This document shows positions 27,390 to 36,874 of a DNA stretch of 39,562 bases, in pieces. The stretch comes from an uncultured Bacteroidota bacterium (GTDB lineage: Bacteria; Bacteroidota; Bacteroidia; Chitinophagales; UBA8649). Each line of letters starts with the position of its first letter. The stretch's first letter is position 1. The stretch is taken from contig CAKZQD010000096.1 in NCBI GenBank assembly GCA_937139485.1, positions 1 to 39,562 on the forward strand. The letters are read 5' to 3'. The notes beneath the pieces were generated by a model. That model had not been told where the DNA came from. It was given only the letters and a program-made list of their open reading frames with translations, and ran no database searches. The position numbers were made by a program, and so were the translations under genes.

Positions 27390-27439
27390 AAAATGGAATA
27401 AAATTAGTGGCAAGTTAGCAAAGTAAAAATAAAAAACTT

Positions 27440-28417
27440 ATGTTGAAACATTATAAATTCATTGCAATACTTTGTTTTATTGCTATTTCTTTTCCAAAAG
27501 AAGCCAATGCATGGGGATTTTGGGGACATATGCGTATAAACAGACAGGCAATTTTTTCTTTACCACCAGAAATTATAGGTTTTTATAAAACAAATATTGA
27601 ATATATTACCGAACACGCCGTAGATCCAGACAAAAGAAGATATGCTATAGATGGTGAAGCACCAAGGCATTTTATAGATTTGGATCATTTTTGCGTGCAT
27701 CCTTGTGCAGATTTCCCAAGAAAATGGAACGATGCCGTAGACACTTATTCTGAAGATACTTTGCAGGCTTATGGAATTGTACCTTGGCACATAGAAGTAA
27801 TGCTGAGAAGACTTACGAGAGCTTTTAAAGAAAAAAATGTTCAAGGAATTTTAAAAAACTCTACAGAAATAGGTCACTATATAAGTGATTCTCACGTGCC
27901 TTTGCACACCACAGTAAACTACAATGGTCAACTTACCAATCAAAAAGGTATTCACGGATTTTGGGAATCTCGCTTGCCAGAATTATTTCATGAAGACTAT
28001 GATTTTTTTGTAGGAAAAGCAGAATATATTCCAAACACATTAGATTTTATTTGGGACAATATTTTAAACGCACACAGCCAAGTAGAAGACGTATTATCTT
28101 TTGAAAAAGAATTGGATAAGACTTTTCCTTCAGATCAAAAATTTAGTTACGAAACCAGAAACGAGTTAACAATAAGAACTTATTCTAGAGAATATTCTGC
28201 AGCATATCACGACATGATGAAAGGAATGGTAGAAGAGCAAATGCGACTAAGCATGAAGCATACTGCAGATATTTGGTATACTTGCTGGGTAAATGCTGGC
28301 AGACCAGATATGCAAGATGTAAAATTTGAAGAAGTTGAAATTGAAGAAGAAAAAATTAAAGAAGGAACTGTAAAAAGTAGAGAACACGCCAAAACAGGTA
28401 ATGATATTTTTGATTAA
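27440..28417 (+). CDS. zinc-dependent phospholipase C family protein
   Basis: Mature N-terminus WGFWGHMRINRQAIF; HFIDLDHF, EIGHYISDSHVPLHTTVNYNGQ His/Asp motifs. Confidence 0.88.
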   Translation: MLKHYKFIAILCFIAISFPKEANAWGFWGHMRINRQAIFSLPPEIIGFYKTNIEYITEHAVDPDKRRYAIDGEAPRHFIDLDHFCVHPCADFPRKWNDAVDTYSEDTLQAYGIVPWHIEVMLRRLTRAFKEKNVQGILKNSTEIGHYISDSHVPLHTTVNYNGQLTNQKGIHGFWESRLPELFHEDYDFFVGKAEYIPNTLDFIWDNILNAHSQVEDVLSFEKELDKTFPSDQKFSYETRNELTIRTYSREYSAAYHDMMKGMVEEQMRLSMKHTADIWYTCWVNAGRPDMQDVKFEEVEIEEEKIKEGTVKSREHAKTGNDIFD

Positions 28418-28516
28418 AAAAAACGTCTATAATTCGAAACTTATTTTATAGTTTACAAAATGTTAAATCGTCCCCACTTCATAATACCTACTTAAATTTA
28501 CGGATAAAGAGTACTT

Positions 28517-28670
28517 AGTTCTTCAGTTGAAAAAAGTTCTTCTGTTGAAATAGGTTCTTCAGTTCTATTGTTATTCAGTTTTATTACTTTTAATAACAGA
28601 AGAACTTTTCAACCAAAAAACCGAATAACTGAATAACCGAATAACTGTTCAACCGAACAACCGAATAACT
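28517..28670. repeat. Octamer-repeat array arranged as an imperfect inverted repeat
   Basis: agttcttcagttgaaaaaagttcttctgttgaa ... aacagaagaacttttcaaccaaaaaaccgaataactgaataaccgaataactgttcaaccgaacaaccgaataact. Confidence 0.85.
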
Positions 28671-28749
28671 AAAAAAATTAGATTTTAACCAGCTTCTATA
28701 ATAAATAGCATAAATTACACGTACTTTGCAGTAAGAATTCAATAGCATT

Positions 28750-29268
28750 ATGGAAGAAAAAAAACCAATAGATTTTCATCAATACAGAGCAAACGTAAAA
28801 AAGAAACGCTTTGAGAATAAAAAGTTTTTTGATAACGCACAGCGAAAAAGACCAAAAAATATAGATTCACATATTCAAGATTTACACGAAGAGGTGTTTG
28901 AAAATACAAACTGCCTTGACTGTGGAAACTGTTGCAAAACTACACCTTCTATGGTTAATAATAGAGATGTGAAAAGAATTGCAAAATATCTTGGCTTGAC
29001 TCAAGGTGAGTTTTCTGAAAAATATTTGGCAGTTGATGAAGATGATGATACGGTTTTTAGAATTACACCTTGTGTTTTTTTAGATAAGGAAAATAATGAG
29101 TGTACTATATATGAAGTAAGACCCAAAGCTTGTAGAGAATATCCACATACAGACGAACACAAAGTAAGCCTTGATATAATGAGAAGAAATGTAGGCGTTT
29201 GCCCAGCAGTTTATCAAATTACAGAAAAATTAAAAAGAGTTTATATTGATGAGCTAAAGAAAAAATAA
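28750..29268 (+). CDS. YkgJ family cysteine cluster protein
   Basis: CLDCGNCCKTTPSMV...CVFLDKENNECTIYEVRPKACREYPH. Confidence 0.92.
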   Translation: MEEKKPIDFHQYRANVKKKRFENKKFFDNAQRKRPKNIDSHIQDLHEEVFENTNCLDCGNCCKTTPSMVNNRDVKRIAKYLGLTQGEFSEKYLAVDEDDDTVFRITPCVFLDKENNECTIYEVRPKACREYPHTDEHKVSLDIMRRNVGVCPAVYQITEKLKRVYIDELKKK

Positions 29269-29309
29269 CAAATTGGAGCAAATGATTTTTTAATTTCATG
29301 TTTCTAGCA

Positions 29310-30713
29310 CTAATACTTTTTCAAAACCAAAGTATCTAAAATCAGTCTAGATTTTAACCATTTTTCTAGTTTAATTTCTTCTGTTGAAATTGTTTTATTT
29401 GGTATACTATCAAACCATTTTACATTAAATACTTTTAAAGTATCTATTTTATTAAAATCTGAATTTAATTGTTGTGCAAACGAAATTTTTTCGACACCAG
29501 AATAGTTTATTTTTACCTCTTCACAAATTTGAGCAAAAGGAATTTGATCTAATACATATTTTTGAATTTGCTTTTCCAATTCATTTATTCTAGCATTTTT
29601 AGCTTCAATACTTTCATCTCTCGAAGATATAATTTTCTGATTTTGAGCATATAAGTCTGTTAAGTTTTTTACTTGCTCTTGTATTTTGGTATCGTCTTCT
29701 TGTTTTACATTCAGCTTAGTGTTTTGCAATTTGCTATATTTTTTCAAATCCTTTTCCCAAGCAGCTATTTGATTGTTTGGGATCGCATTTCCTAATATAT
29801 AAAATGTAATATAATCTTCTTTGTAATTTATGTTTCTACTGTCATCATCACCAATAATACTTACGCCTTCGTCTCTAAGTTCTTGAATAAATGCACGAGC
29901 CTCTTTATTGTAGGTGTTTTCTTGAAATAGTGTGTAAAAAGAATAAATACTAAAACCCAAAATTACTGTTGCAACTATCATAGCAATTCTCGAAATTGCT
30001 TTTTTTCTTTTTGAATCTAGGTATTTTACAATAGGAAACTTTAAATATTTTACAACTAAAAAAGTTGATAATGCTATAAAAATAGTATTTATGGTAAACA
30101 AAAACATGGCTCCAAAAAAATAATCAAAATTTCCTGTTCCAAGACCAAAACCAGCAGTACACAAAGGCGGCATTAAAGCCGTAGCTATGGCAACACCTGC
30201 TACTGTATTTGTTTGTGGCGATGGTCTACTTATAGCTATAATTAAAGCCAAACCACCAGCAAAAGCTATTAATACGTCTCTTACATCTGGTGCCGTTCTG
30301 GCTAAAATTTCTGGAGTAGCTTCGTTAAAAAGCGAAATACTAAAAAATAAAGTAGAAGTAAGTAAGCTCAGTAAAACCATAAAACCAAGATTTACTAGAG
30401 ATTTTCTAAGTGTATCAATATCGTTTGTAGCTATAGATAAGCCAACGCCCAAAATTGGCCCCATAAGTGGCGAAATAAGCATGGCTCCAATTACAACTGC
30501 CGTAGAACTAACATTTAAACCAATAGATGCAATCACTATAGAAAATATTAAAATCCAGGCATTGTGCCCCTGCATCGAAATATTTGATTTTATTTCTTCT
30601 ACAGTGCCAGATTTATCGGTATCTCTTTCTATGTTTAATAAATCCTTAAAAAAACTTTTAATATCATTTATTATGCTTTTTGCTTGTTTTTGAGGCTCTA
30701 TATTTTCTTCCAT
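29310..30713 (-). CDS. DUF389 domain-containing membrane protein (TIGR00341-like)
   Basis: ASIGLNVSSTAVVIGAMLISPLMGPILGVGLSI, NTVAGVAIATALMPPLCTAGFGL; C-terminal coiled coil. Confidence 0.92.
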   Translation of the reverse strand: MEENIEPQKQAKSIINDIKSFFKDLLNIERDTDKSGTVEEIKSNISMQGHNAWILIFSIVIASIGLNVSSTAVVIGAMLISPLMGPILGVGLSIATNDIDTLRKSLVNLGFMVLLSLLTSTLFFSISLFNEATPEILARTAPDVRDVLIAFAGGLALIIAISRPSPQTNTVAGVAIATALMPPLCTAGFGLGTGNFDYFFGAMFLFTINTIFIALSTFLVVKYLKFPIVKYLDSKRKKAISRIAMIVATVILGFSIYSFYTLFQENTYNKEARAFIQELRDEGVSIIGDDDSRNINYKEDYITFYILGNAIPNNQIAAWEKDLKKYSKLQNTKLNVKQEDDTKIQEQVKNLTDLYAQNQKIISSRDESIEAKNARINELEKQIQKYVLDQIPFAQICEEVKINYSGVEKISFAQQLNSDFNKIDTLKVFNVKWFDSIPNKTISTEEIKLEKWLKSRLILDTLVLKKY

Positions 30714-30797
30714 TATATTAAAATTAGCGAAGTAAAGATTACCAATATTTTTTTATTTCATTAAGTTTTTACAAAATTTATTTTTTATTTTTAATAG

Positions 30798-31031
30798 GAT
30801 TACCCATAAAAGTCACTTAATACTAAAATTAAAATGGGGTAGTATAATTTTAAGAACAGTCGTCATTCCAAAAAATTGTGTAGGCACGGAACAATTTATT
30901 TGGAATCTACCACAATGGCTCTAATTTTCATTGTTTGTGTTAGATTCTGAATATTTTTTCGTAGCTCAAAAATTTCAGAATGACGCTCAAGTAGTAATGA
31001 TATAGATTAATAGTGGCTTTTATGGGTAATC
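30798..31031. mobile_element. MITE-like non-coding element with 20-bp terminal inverted repeats
   Basis: gattacccataaaagtcact (30798-30817) versus reverse complement gattacccataaaagccact of 31012-31031 (19/20), plus nested internal inverted repeats; no ORF. Confidence 0.8.
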
Positions 31032-31119
31032 TTAATTTTTAAAATAATCTGTTCCGCTATTTGCCGTTAAATAATCTTAAAAGCTAAAAATGAAGCTTTT
31101 CAATTTGTTTGTACATTAC

Positions 31120-31127
31120 TATCTTTG
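31120..31127 (+). promoter_or_regulatory. -7 element TATCTTTG before batB
   Basis: TAnnTTTG, 8 nt from ATG 31136. Confidence 0.5.
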
Positions 31128-31135
31128 CAAAGCTT

Positions 31136-32152
31136 ATGTTAAAATTTGAACACATAGAATATTTACACGCACTTTGGGTTCTTATTCCATTTATTGCGTT
31201 TTTTGTATTGTATATTTTTTATCGAAAAAAAAAGCAGCAGGCTTTTGCTACACAAACTTTGTTTAAACGGCTAGCTCCTTTCAATGCTTCTTCAAAAATA
31301 TATACTAAGTTTAGTCTTTATGTTTTAGCATATATTTCTTTGTGTGTAGGCTTAGCAAATCCACAAATAGGAACAAAGTTTGAAACCGTAAAACGAGAAG
31401 GCGTAGATGTAATGATAGCTTTAGATGTTTCAAAATCTATGGACGCTAAAGATACGCAACCTAGCAGAATGCAAAAAGCTAGGCAATTTGTTTCTAATTT
31501 GATAAATAAAATGTCTAATGATAGAATAGGCTTAATTGTATTTGCTGGAAATGCATATTTACAAATGCCGCTAACTATAGATTATTCTGCTGCCAAAATG
31601 TATTTGAAACAAGTAAACACCGATTTAATTCCAAACCAAGGTACGGCAATTGGTGCAGCTGTAAATATTGCTCAAAAATCTTACCCAGAAAATGGCGACA
31701 ACCAAAAAGTAATGCTTGTAATTTCTGATGGAGAAAACCATGAAGGCGATGCAGAAAAAGCCATAGAAGAAGCAAAGAAAAATGGAATAAAAGTAATTAC
31801 AATTGGTGTAGGAACTACAGAAGGCGCTCCAATACCTCTGGGAAGAAAAGGACAGTTTAAAAAAGACAATGAAGGAAATATTGTAACAACTAAACTAAAC
31901 GAAGAAATGCTAAAAAACCTAGCAAATGAAGCCAATGGAACATATTATAACATTGCAAACAATGACGCAATGAGTGATATAGTTGCTTCGCTTGGTGCTT
32001 TAGATGGCAAAGTTTTTGAGGAAAAAGTAATAACAGATTATAAAGATCATTTTCAAATATTTTTGCTAATTGCGATTTTGTTGTTGCTCATCGAATTTGT
32101 AATTAGTTATAAAAAATCAAAAATTCAATTCAACTTGTTTAAAGAGAAATAA
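31136..32152 (+). CDS. batB: VWA domain protein BatB
   Basis: MLKFEHIEYLHALWVLIP start; MIDAS VDVMIALDVSKSMDAKD; DRIGLIVFAGNAYLQMPLTIDYSAAKMYL; track TTG start at 31109 is upstream of the better ATG. Confidence 0.88.
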   Translation: MLKFEHIEYLHALWVLIPFIAFFVLYIFYRKKKQQAFATQTLFKRLAPFNASSKIYTKFSLYVLAYISLCVGLANPQIGTKFETVKREGVDVMIALDVSKSMDAKDTQPSRMQKARQFVSNLINKMSNDRIGLIVFAGNAYLQMPLTIDYSAAKMYLKQVNTDLIPNQGTAIGAAVNIAQKSYPENGDNQKVMLVISDGENHEGDAEKAIEEAKKNGIKVITIGVGTTEGAPIPLGRKGQFKKDNEGNIVTTKLNEEMLKNLANEANGTYYNIANNDAMSDIVASLGALDGKVFEEKVITDYKDHFQIFLLIAILLLLIEFVISYKKSKIQFNLFKEK

Positions 32153-32153
32153 A

Positions 32154-32981
32154 ATGATGCAAAAGAAGATTTTACATATAGTTTTTTGCCTACTTTGTTT
32201 GCCTTTGGTTTCTTTGGGGCAAGAAAATTATAATTTACTAAAAAGCGGTATTGAAAAAATGCAAGCAGAAAATTATAGCGATGCCGAAGCAAATTTTAGA
32301 AAAGTAATAGAAAATAACGACACTATTAAAGAAGCATACTTCAATCTTGGAAATGCGGTTTACAAACAAGAAAGGCTTGAAGAAGCAAGAGAAAACTACG
32401 AAAAAGCACTTTCTTTTAGTACAAAAAAACAAGACAAAGCAGAAGCCTACCACAACATAGGCAATAGTTTTATGCAAGAAGAAAAATGGGAAGAAAGTAT
32501 TGACGCTTACAAAAATGCTTTAAAAAACAACCCAAAAGATATGGATACCAAATACAATTTGGTATATGCTTTACAAAAACTACAAAAAGAACAACAACAG
32601 CAACAACAAAACCAAGACAAGGAACAAGAGCAAGACAAAGACCAAGATAAAAACGAAGAAAATAAAGACGAAGAAAAAAACGAAAACCAAAAAGATAAAG
32701 GCGACCAAGAAGAAAAAAACGAAGACAAAAACCAAGAAGACAAAAAAGAAGACGAAGAGCAAAAAGAAGACGATAAAAAAAACAAAGGCGAAGAAGATAA
32801 AAGAGAAGATGGTGAGCCAAAAGATGAAAAAGAAAACGGTGAACCTAAAGAAATAAAATTATCCAAAGAAGAAGCAGAAAGACTACTGCGCGCTATTGAA
32901 AATGAAGAACAAAAACTTCAAGACAAGAAAAAGCAAGACGAAATGGAATTAATTAAAATTCAAACCGAAAAAGATTGGTAA
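32154..32981 (+). CDS. batC: BatC-like TPR protein with K/E/D/Q-rich C-terminal region
   Basis: TPR repeats (AEANFRKVIENNDTIKEAYFNLGNAVYKQ; AEAYHNIGNSFMQEEKWEESIDAYKNALKNNP) then charged low-complexity segment; synteny. Confidence 0.85.
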   Translation: MMQKKILHIVFCLLCLPLVSLGQENYNLLKSGIEKMQAENYSDAEANFRKVIENNDTIKEAYFNLGNAVYKQERLEEARENYEKALSFSTKKQDKAEAYHNIGNSFMQEEKWEESIDAYKNALKNNPKDMDTKYNLVYALQKLQKEQQQQQQNQDKEQEQDKDQDKNEENKDEEKNENQKDKGDQEEKNEDKNQEDKKEDEEQKEDDKKNKGEEDKREDGEPKDEKENGEPKEIKLSKEEAERLLRAIENEEQKLQDKKKQDEMELIKIQTEKDW

Positions 32982-33061
32982 GTCTATTTCCGGTTTTTTT
33001 TGACTCGAAATAATTTAACAACACGTCATTGCTTGCAAAATGAATTGAATTTATATTTTAA

Positions 33062-34918
33062 ATGAAAAAATTTAAACAACATATTTTACTTTTACTACTA
33101 AACACTATAGCTATTATAGGTTTTGGACAGGCAAAGTTTTATGCCAAAGGTGAAAGTGTTGCATATACTGGAAAAACCTATGTTGTAACTTTTGTATTAG
33201 AAAATGGCGATGGAAAAAATTTTAAAGTACCTCAGGCATATCCTGGTTTTCAAATAGTTGGCGGACCAAACCAATCGAGCAGTTACCAATGGATAAATGG
33301 AAAAACCACTAGCTCAAAATCATATTCTTAATATTTACAGCCTATGAAAGAAGGCTCATTTACTATTCCTAAAGCAAGTGTAGAAGTAGGAAATGAAACT
33401 TTAATTACTGAAGAATTTAAAGTGGAAATTAAAAAAGGCGCTGCCGCACCACAAACCAACAATCGTCAAAACCAAAGGAACAATAGAAATCCTTTTAACC
33501 AAAGAAATCAACAAACACCACAAGAAAACAACGAAGATTGGAAAACACAAGTAGCCGATAATTTGTTTGTAAAAATGTATGCCGATAAAACAAATCCTTA
33601 TGTTGGCGAGCAAGTAAATTTGTATTTAAAACTGTATCAAAGAATAAACACTTTCAATACACAAATTACCGCAATGCCCGAATTTGAAGGCTTTTGGAAG
33701 CACGATTACGCACTACAAAATACTGAATGGAAAAAAGAAGAAGTAGATGGCGTTTGGTACAATACTTTATTGATAAACAAATATGCACTTTTTCCTCAGC
33801 GTGAAGGTAAATTTACCTTAGATCCTTTAAAAATTCAAACTTATGTTCGCTTGAGAACTAGAGGAAATAGCAATTCTATTTTTGATCAATTTTTTGGTTC
33901 ATACGAAAACAAGGTTTATGAATTTCAAAGTAATAAACTAAGCATAAAAGCAAAAGCACTTCCATTAGAAAACCAACCCAAAGACTTTTACGGCGCAGTA
34001 GGAAATTTTAAATATAGTGCAAAACTTGATAGTATAAAAGCAAAAACAGGAAATGCCATTACACTAAAAACAAGCATTACAGGTACAGGAAATATTATGA
34101 TGATAGATGCTCCAGAAATTTCTTTTAACGAAGAAAATTTTGAGCTTTACGATCCAGAAAGCAAAGAATACATTTCTAAAAAATCGAATAATATAAATGG
34201 CACAAAAAAGTATAATTACCAAGTTATTGCTTTAAAACCAGGAGATTACAAACTAAATCCAATTTCTTTTTCGTACTTCGATTTGCGTAGTAAAGATTAT
34301 AAAACCATATATTCTGATACACTTGCGCTAAAAGTAACACCAAGTGCAGCATACTTAGCACAAGAATTGGCATTAAAAGAAAAAGAAGCAGAAATTGAAG
34401 AACAAAAACTAGAATTTGTTGAAATAGCACAAGAAAACAATTATCTAAAAGAAGGAACAAATTATAAATTTAGTAAGTCTGGTAAGTTTACACTATTAGC
34501 TTCTAGTCCTGTATTATTGGCTTTTTTATTGCTTCTTGTTAAACGCCGAAGAGATAATTACAATCCAGATTTTGTAGCATTAAACAGAAAAAAAGCAAAC
34601 AAAATTGCTTTGAAAAAACTAAAAAAAGCTGCCGTTTTCTTAAAAGCCAAAGACCAAAAAGGATTTTACAATGAAGTTATTCGTTCGCTTTGGGATTATG
34701 TTTCTTTGAAATTAAATATCGATAAAGAAAATTTGAGCAAATCAAACATCAACGAAAAATTGCTGGCTCAAGATGTTTCAGAAGAATTAGCAAACGAATA
34801 TTCTGCAGTTATAGAAAACTGCGAAATGGCTATTTATACACCAACTACAGATGTTGCAATGCAAGAAGATTTTGATAGAACCAAAGAATTAATTATTAAT
34901 TTAGAAAATGTACTTTAA
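33062..34918 (+). pseudogene. batD: BatD-like protein interrupted by one in-frame TAA (33329-33331)
   Basis: ORFs 33062-33331 and 33344-34918 are in the same frame: ...GKTTSSKSYS*YLQPMKEGSFTIPKASVEVG...; LQPxKEGxFTI is the BatD continuation. Confidence 0.88.
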
Positions 34919-35678
34919 GCAAGTTTTACATATCGTAGTTTTTACTTTTTTTGCTTTGAATAGTTTTGCTTCTGGTGATGGACACGAAATTGCTTTTACA
35001 GCTGGAAATATTGCCTATGAAAAAGGAGATTTTGTAAAAGCAATTGAGCATTATGAAAAACTTGAAATACATACTAGCTTCGGTTCAGAAAATACTAAAT
35101 TCAATTTAGCAAATGCTTATTTCAAAAACGGAGAAATAGGAAAAAGTATTTTGTACTACGAAAAAGTATTGAAACAAAATCCTAATAATAAGGACGCTGC
35201 CAAAAATTTAGCCTACGTAAAAACAAAGCTAGAAAACGACTTAAATGAATTGCCCGATTTATTTTTTGTAGCTTGGTGGAAACAATTTATACATTTTTTT
35301 AAAGCTGATACTTGGGCTTGGATTTCAGTTTGCTTTTTTTGGTTTGCCTTAATTGCCTTTGCTTTTTATCTGTTTTTTACAAATATTACATTCCGAAAAG
35401 CAGCTTTTATTAAAACAATAATATTTAGTTTTATAGCTCTGCTAAGTTTATTTATTACAAAAATAAAGACAGGTGAAATTTTTAATGCTACCAAAGTTGT
35501 TTTAATAAAAGAAAATACAGTTTCTAAAAGCGCACCAAGTTTAAATAGTGAAAATGCTTCTACTTTTTATGAAGGATCTAAATTTAAAATAGAAGATCAA
35601 GTAGATGTTTTCTATAAAGTAAAATCTTTAGAAGGCAATTTTGTTTGGGTAAAAAAAGAAGATTTTAGAGAGATTTAG
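34908..35678 (+). CDS. batE: BatE-like TPR/SH3 protein
   Basis: Signal peptide, TPR AYFKNGEIGKSILYYEKVLKQNPNNKDAAKNL, TM pair, C-terminal SH3-like EGSKFKIEDQVDVFYKVKSLEGNFVWVKKEDFREI. Confidence 0.86.
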   Translation: MYFKQVLHIVVFTFFALNSFASGDGHEIAFTAGNIAYEKGDFVKAIEHYEKLEIHTSFGSENTKFNLANAYFKNGEIGKSILYYEKVLKQNPNNKDAAKNLAYVKTKLENDLNELPDLFFVAWWKQFIHFFKADTWAWISVCFFWFALIAFAFYLFFTNITFRKAAFIKTIIFSFIALLSLFITKIKTGEIFNATKVVLIKENTVSKSAPSLNSENASTFYEGSKFKIEDQVDVFYKVKSLEGNFVWVKKEDFREI

Positions 35679-35734
35679 ATAAAGCAACAATACTTCCAAG
35701 TTATATTGCGTTATTTGTATTCTAAACCCAAAAG

Positions 35735-36412
35735 ATGTTTGAAGTTCCAAAAGAAATACCCGAAAATTTAAAATTTGACATCAAATCTTTAGAAGAAGAA
35801 CGTGCAAATAAGTATTCTCATTTATTGGGTGTTGTTATTTGGTTAGTTACTGCTCCTTTTTTATTATATGAAACTTTTCAATTGGAAAGCAAGACAATCA
35901 TTATTGGAGTATTTATATATTGTTTTACTTTTTTAATGCTTTTTTCTGCCTCTAGCTTATATCACAGTTCATATAATTTAAACCAAAGAATAAAATTTAG
36001 AACACTAGATCACACAGCTATATATTTTTTTATTGCAGGAACTTACACACCCATTTTGCTCATGTTTATTAACAACAGTTTTGGAATAAAGGTTTTAACT
36101 GCTTTGTGGATAGTAACTTTAATTGGAACTATTTTTAAGTTGTTTTTTGTAGCAAAGTTTAAATTAATGTCTACTATTATTTATTTACTAATGGGTTGGA
36201 CAGCTATTTTTATAGTCAATAAAATTTTGGAAACCATGCCAACAGATATTTTTTATTGGATAGCAGCTGGCGGAATATTTTACACCATTGGAACATACTT
36301 TTATATGCATAAAACTTTAAAATTCACACATTTTTATTGGCATTTATTTGTATTGGCTGGTGCAGTATGTCATTTGGTAGCAGTTTTTAAATCAGTTATT
36401 CATTTTTCATAA
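35735..36412 (+). CDS. trhA: PAQR/hemolysin III family membrane protein
   Basis: EEERANKYSHLLGVVIWL, SASSLYHSSYN, RTLDHTAIYFFIAGTYTPI, HFYWHLFVLAGAVCHLVAVF. Confidence 0.93.
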   Translation: MFEVPKEIPENLKFDIKSLEEERANKYSHLLGVVIWLVTAPFLLYETFQLESKTIIIGVFIYCFTFLMLFSASSLYHSSYNLNQRIKFRTLDHTAIYFFIAGTYTPILLMFINNSFGIKVLTALWIVTLIGTIFKLFFVAKFKLMSTIIYLLMGWTAIFIVNKILETMPTDIFYWIAAGGIFYTIGTYFYMHKTLKFTHFYWHLFVLAGAVCHLVAVFKSVIHFS

Positions 36413-36416
36413 CTTT

Positions 36417-36520
36417 GAACAAGAACAGAAAAACAAAATAACAGAAGAACTAAAAAACAGAAGAACCGAAGAACAAAAAAACTGAAGAACCGAAAACTGA
36501 AGAACTGAAGAACTGAAATC
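36417..36520. repeat. Octamer-repeat array (aactgaag / aaccgaag units)
   Basis: gaacaagaacagaaaaacaaaataacagaagaactaaaaaacagaagaaccgaagaacaaaaaaactgaagaaccgaaaactgaagaactgaagaactgaa. Confidence 0.85.
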
Positions 36521-36527
36521 TAAAAAT

Positions 36528-36790
36528 TCAAGGTACCGGATCATAACCACTTCCACCCCAAGGATGGCAAGAAGCAATTCTTTTTAAACCAAGATAAAGC
36601 CCTTTTATAGGTCCATACTTTTTTAAAGCATCTAGCATATAATTTGAGCATGTAGGCTGATACCTACAACTACTAGGCAACCAAGGCGATATTATATATT
36701 GATATACTTTTACTAAAAAAATAAAAGGAAGAGATAGTATGTAAAGTATAGATTTGATAAAGTAAAGGTATAAAATCTTTTAATAAACAT
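36528..36790 (-). CDS. yidD: membrane protein insertion efficiency factor YidD (apparent -1 nt lesion near start)
   Basis: Minus strand: [83 protein letters not shown]; not in the ORF track. Confidence 0.93.
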
Positions 36791-36874
36791 TGGCTTGAGA
36801 TTCCTGCCTGCACAGAAATGACAAAAAAGATGTTTTTATTGGAAATTCTATTATCTTTAATAAAAAATACAACT

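Noticed and set aside
30187-30693. Plus-strand ORF, 168 aa
   Set aside because: Antisense to the DUF389 gene and lacks independent family signal.
32507-32866. Ser/Phe-rich minus-strand ORFs over batC
   Set aside because: Arise from the complementary strand of the K/E/D-rich coding tract.
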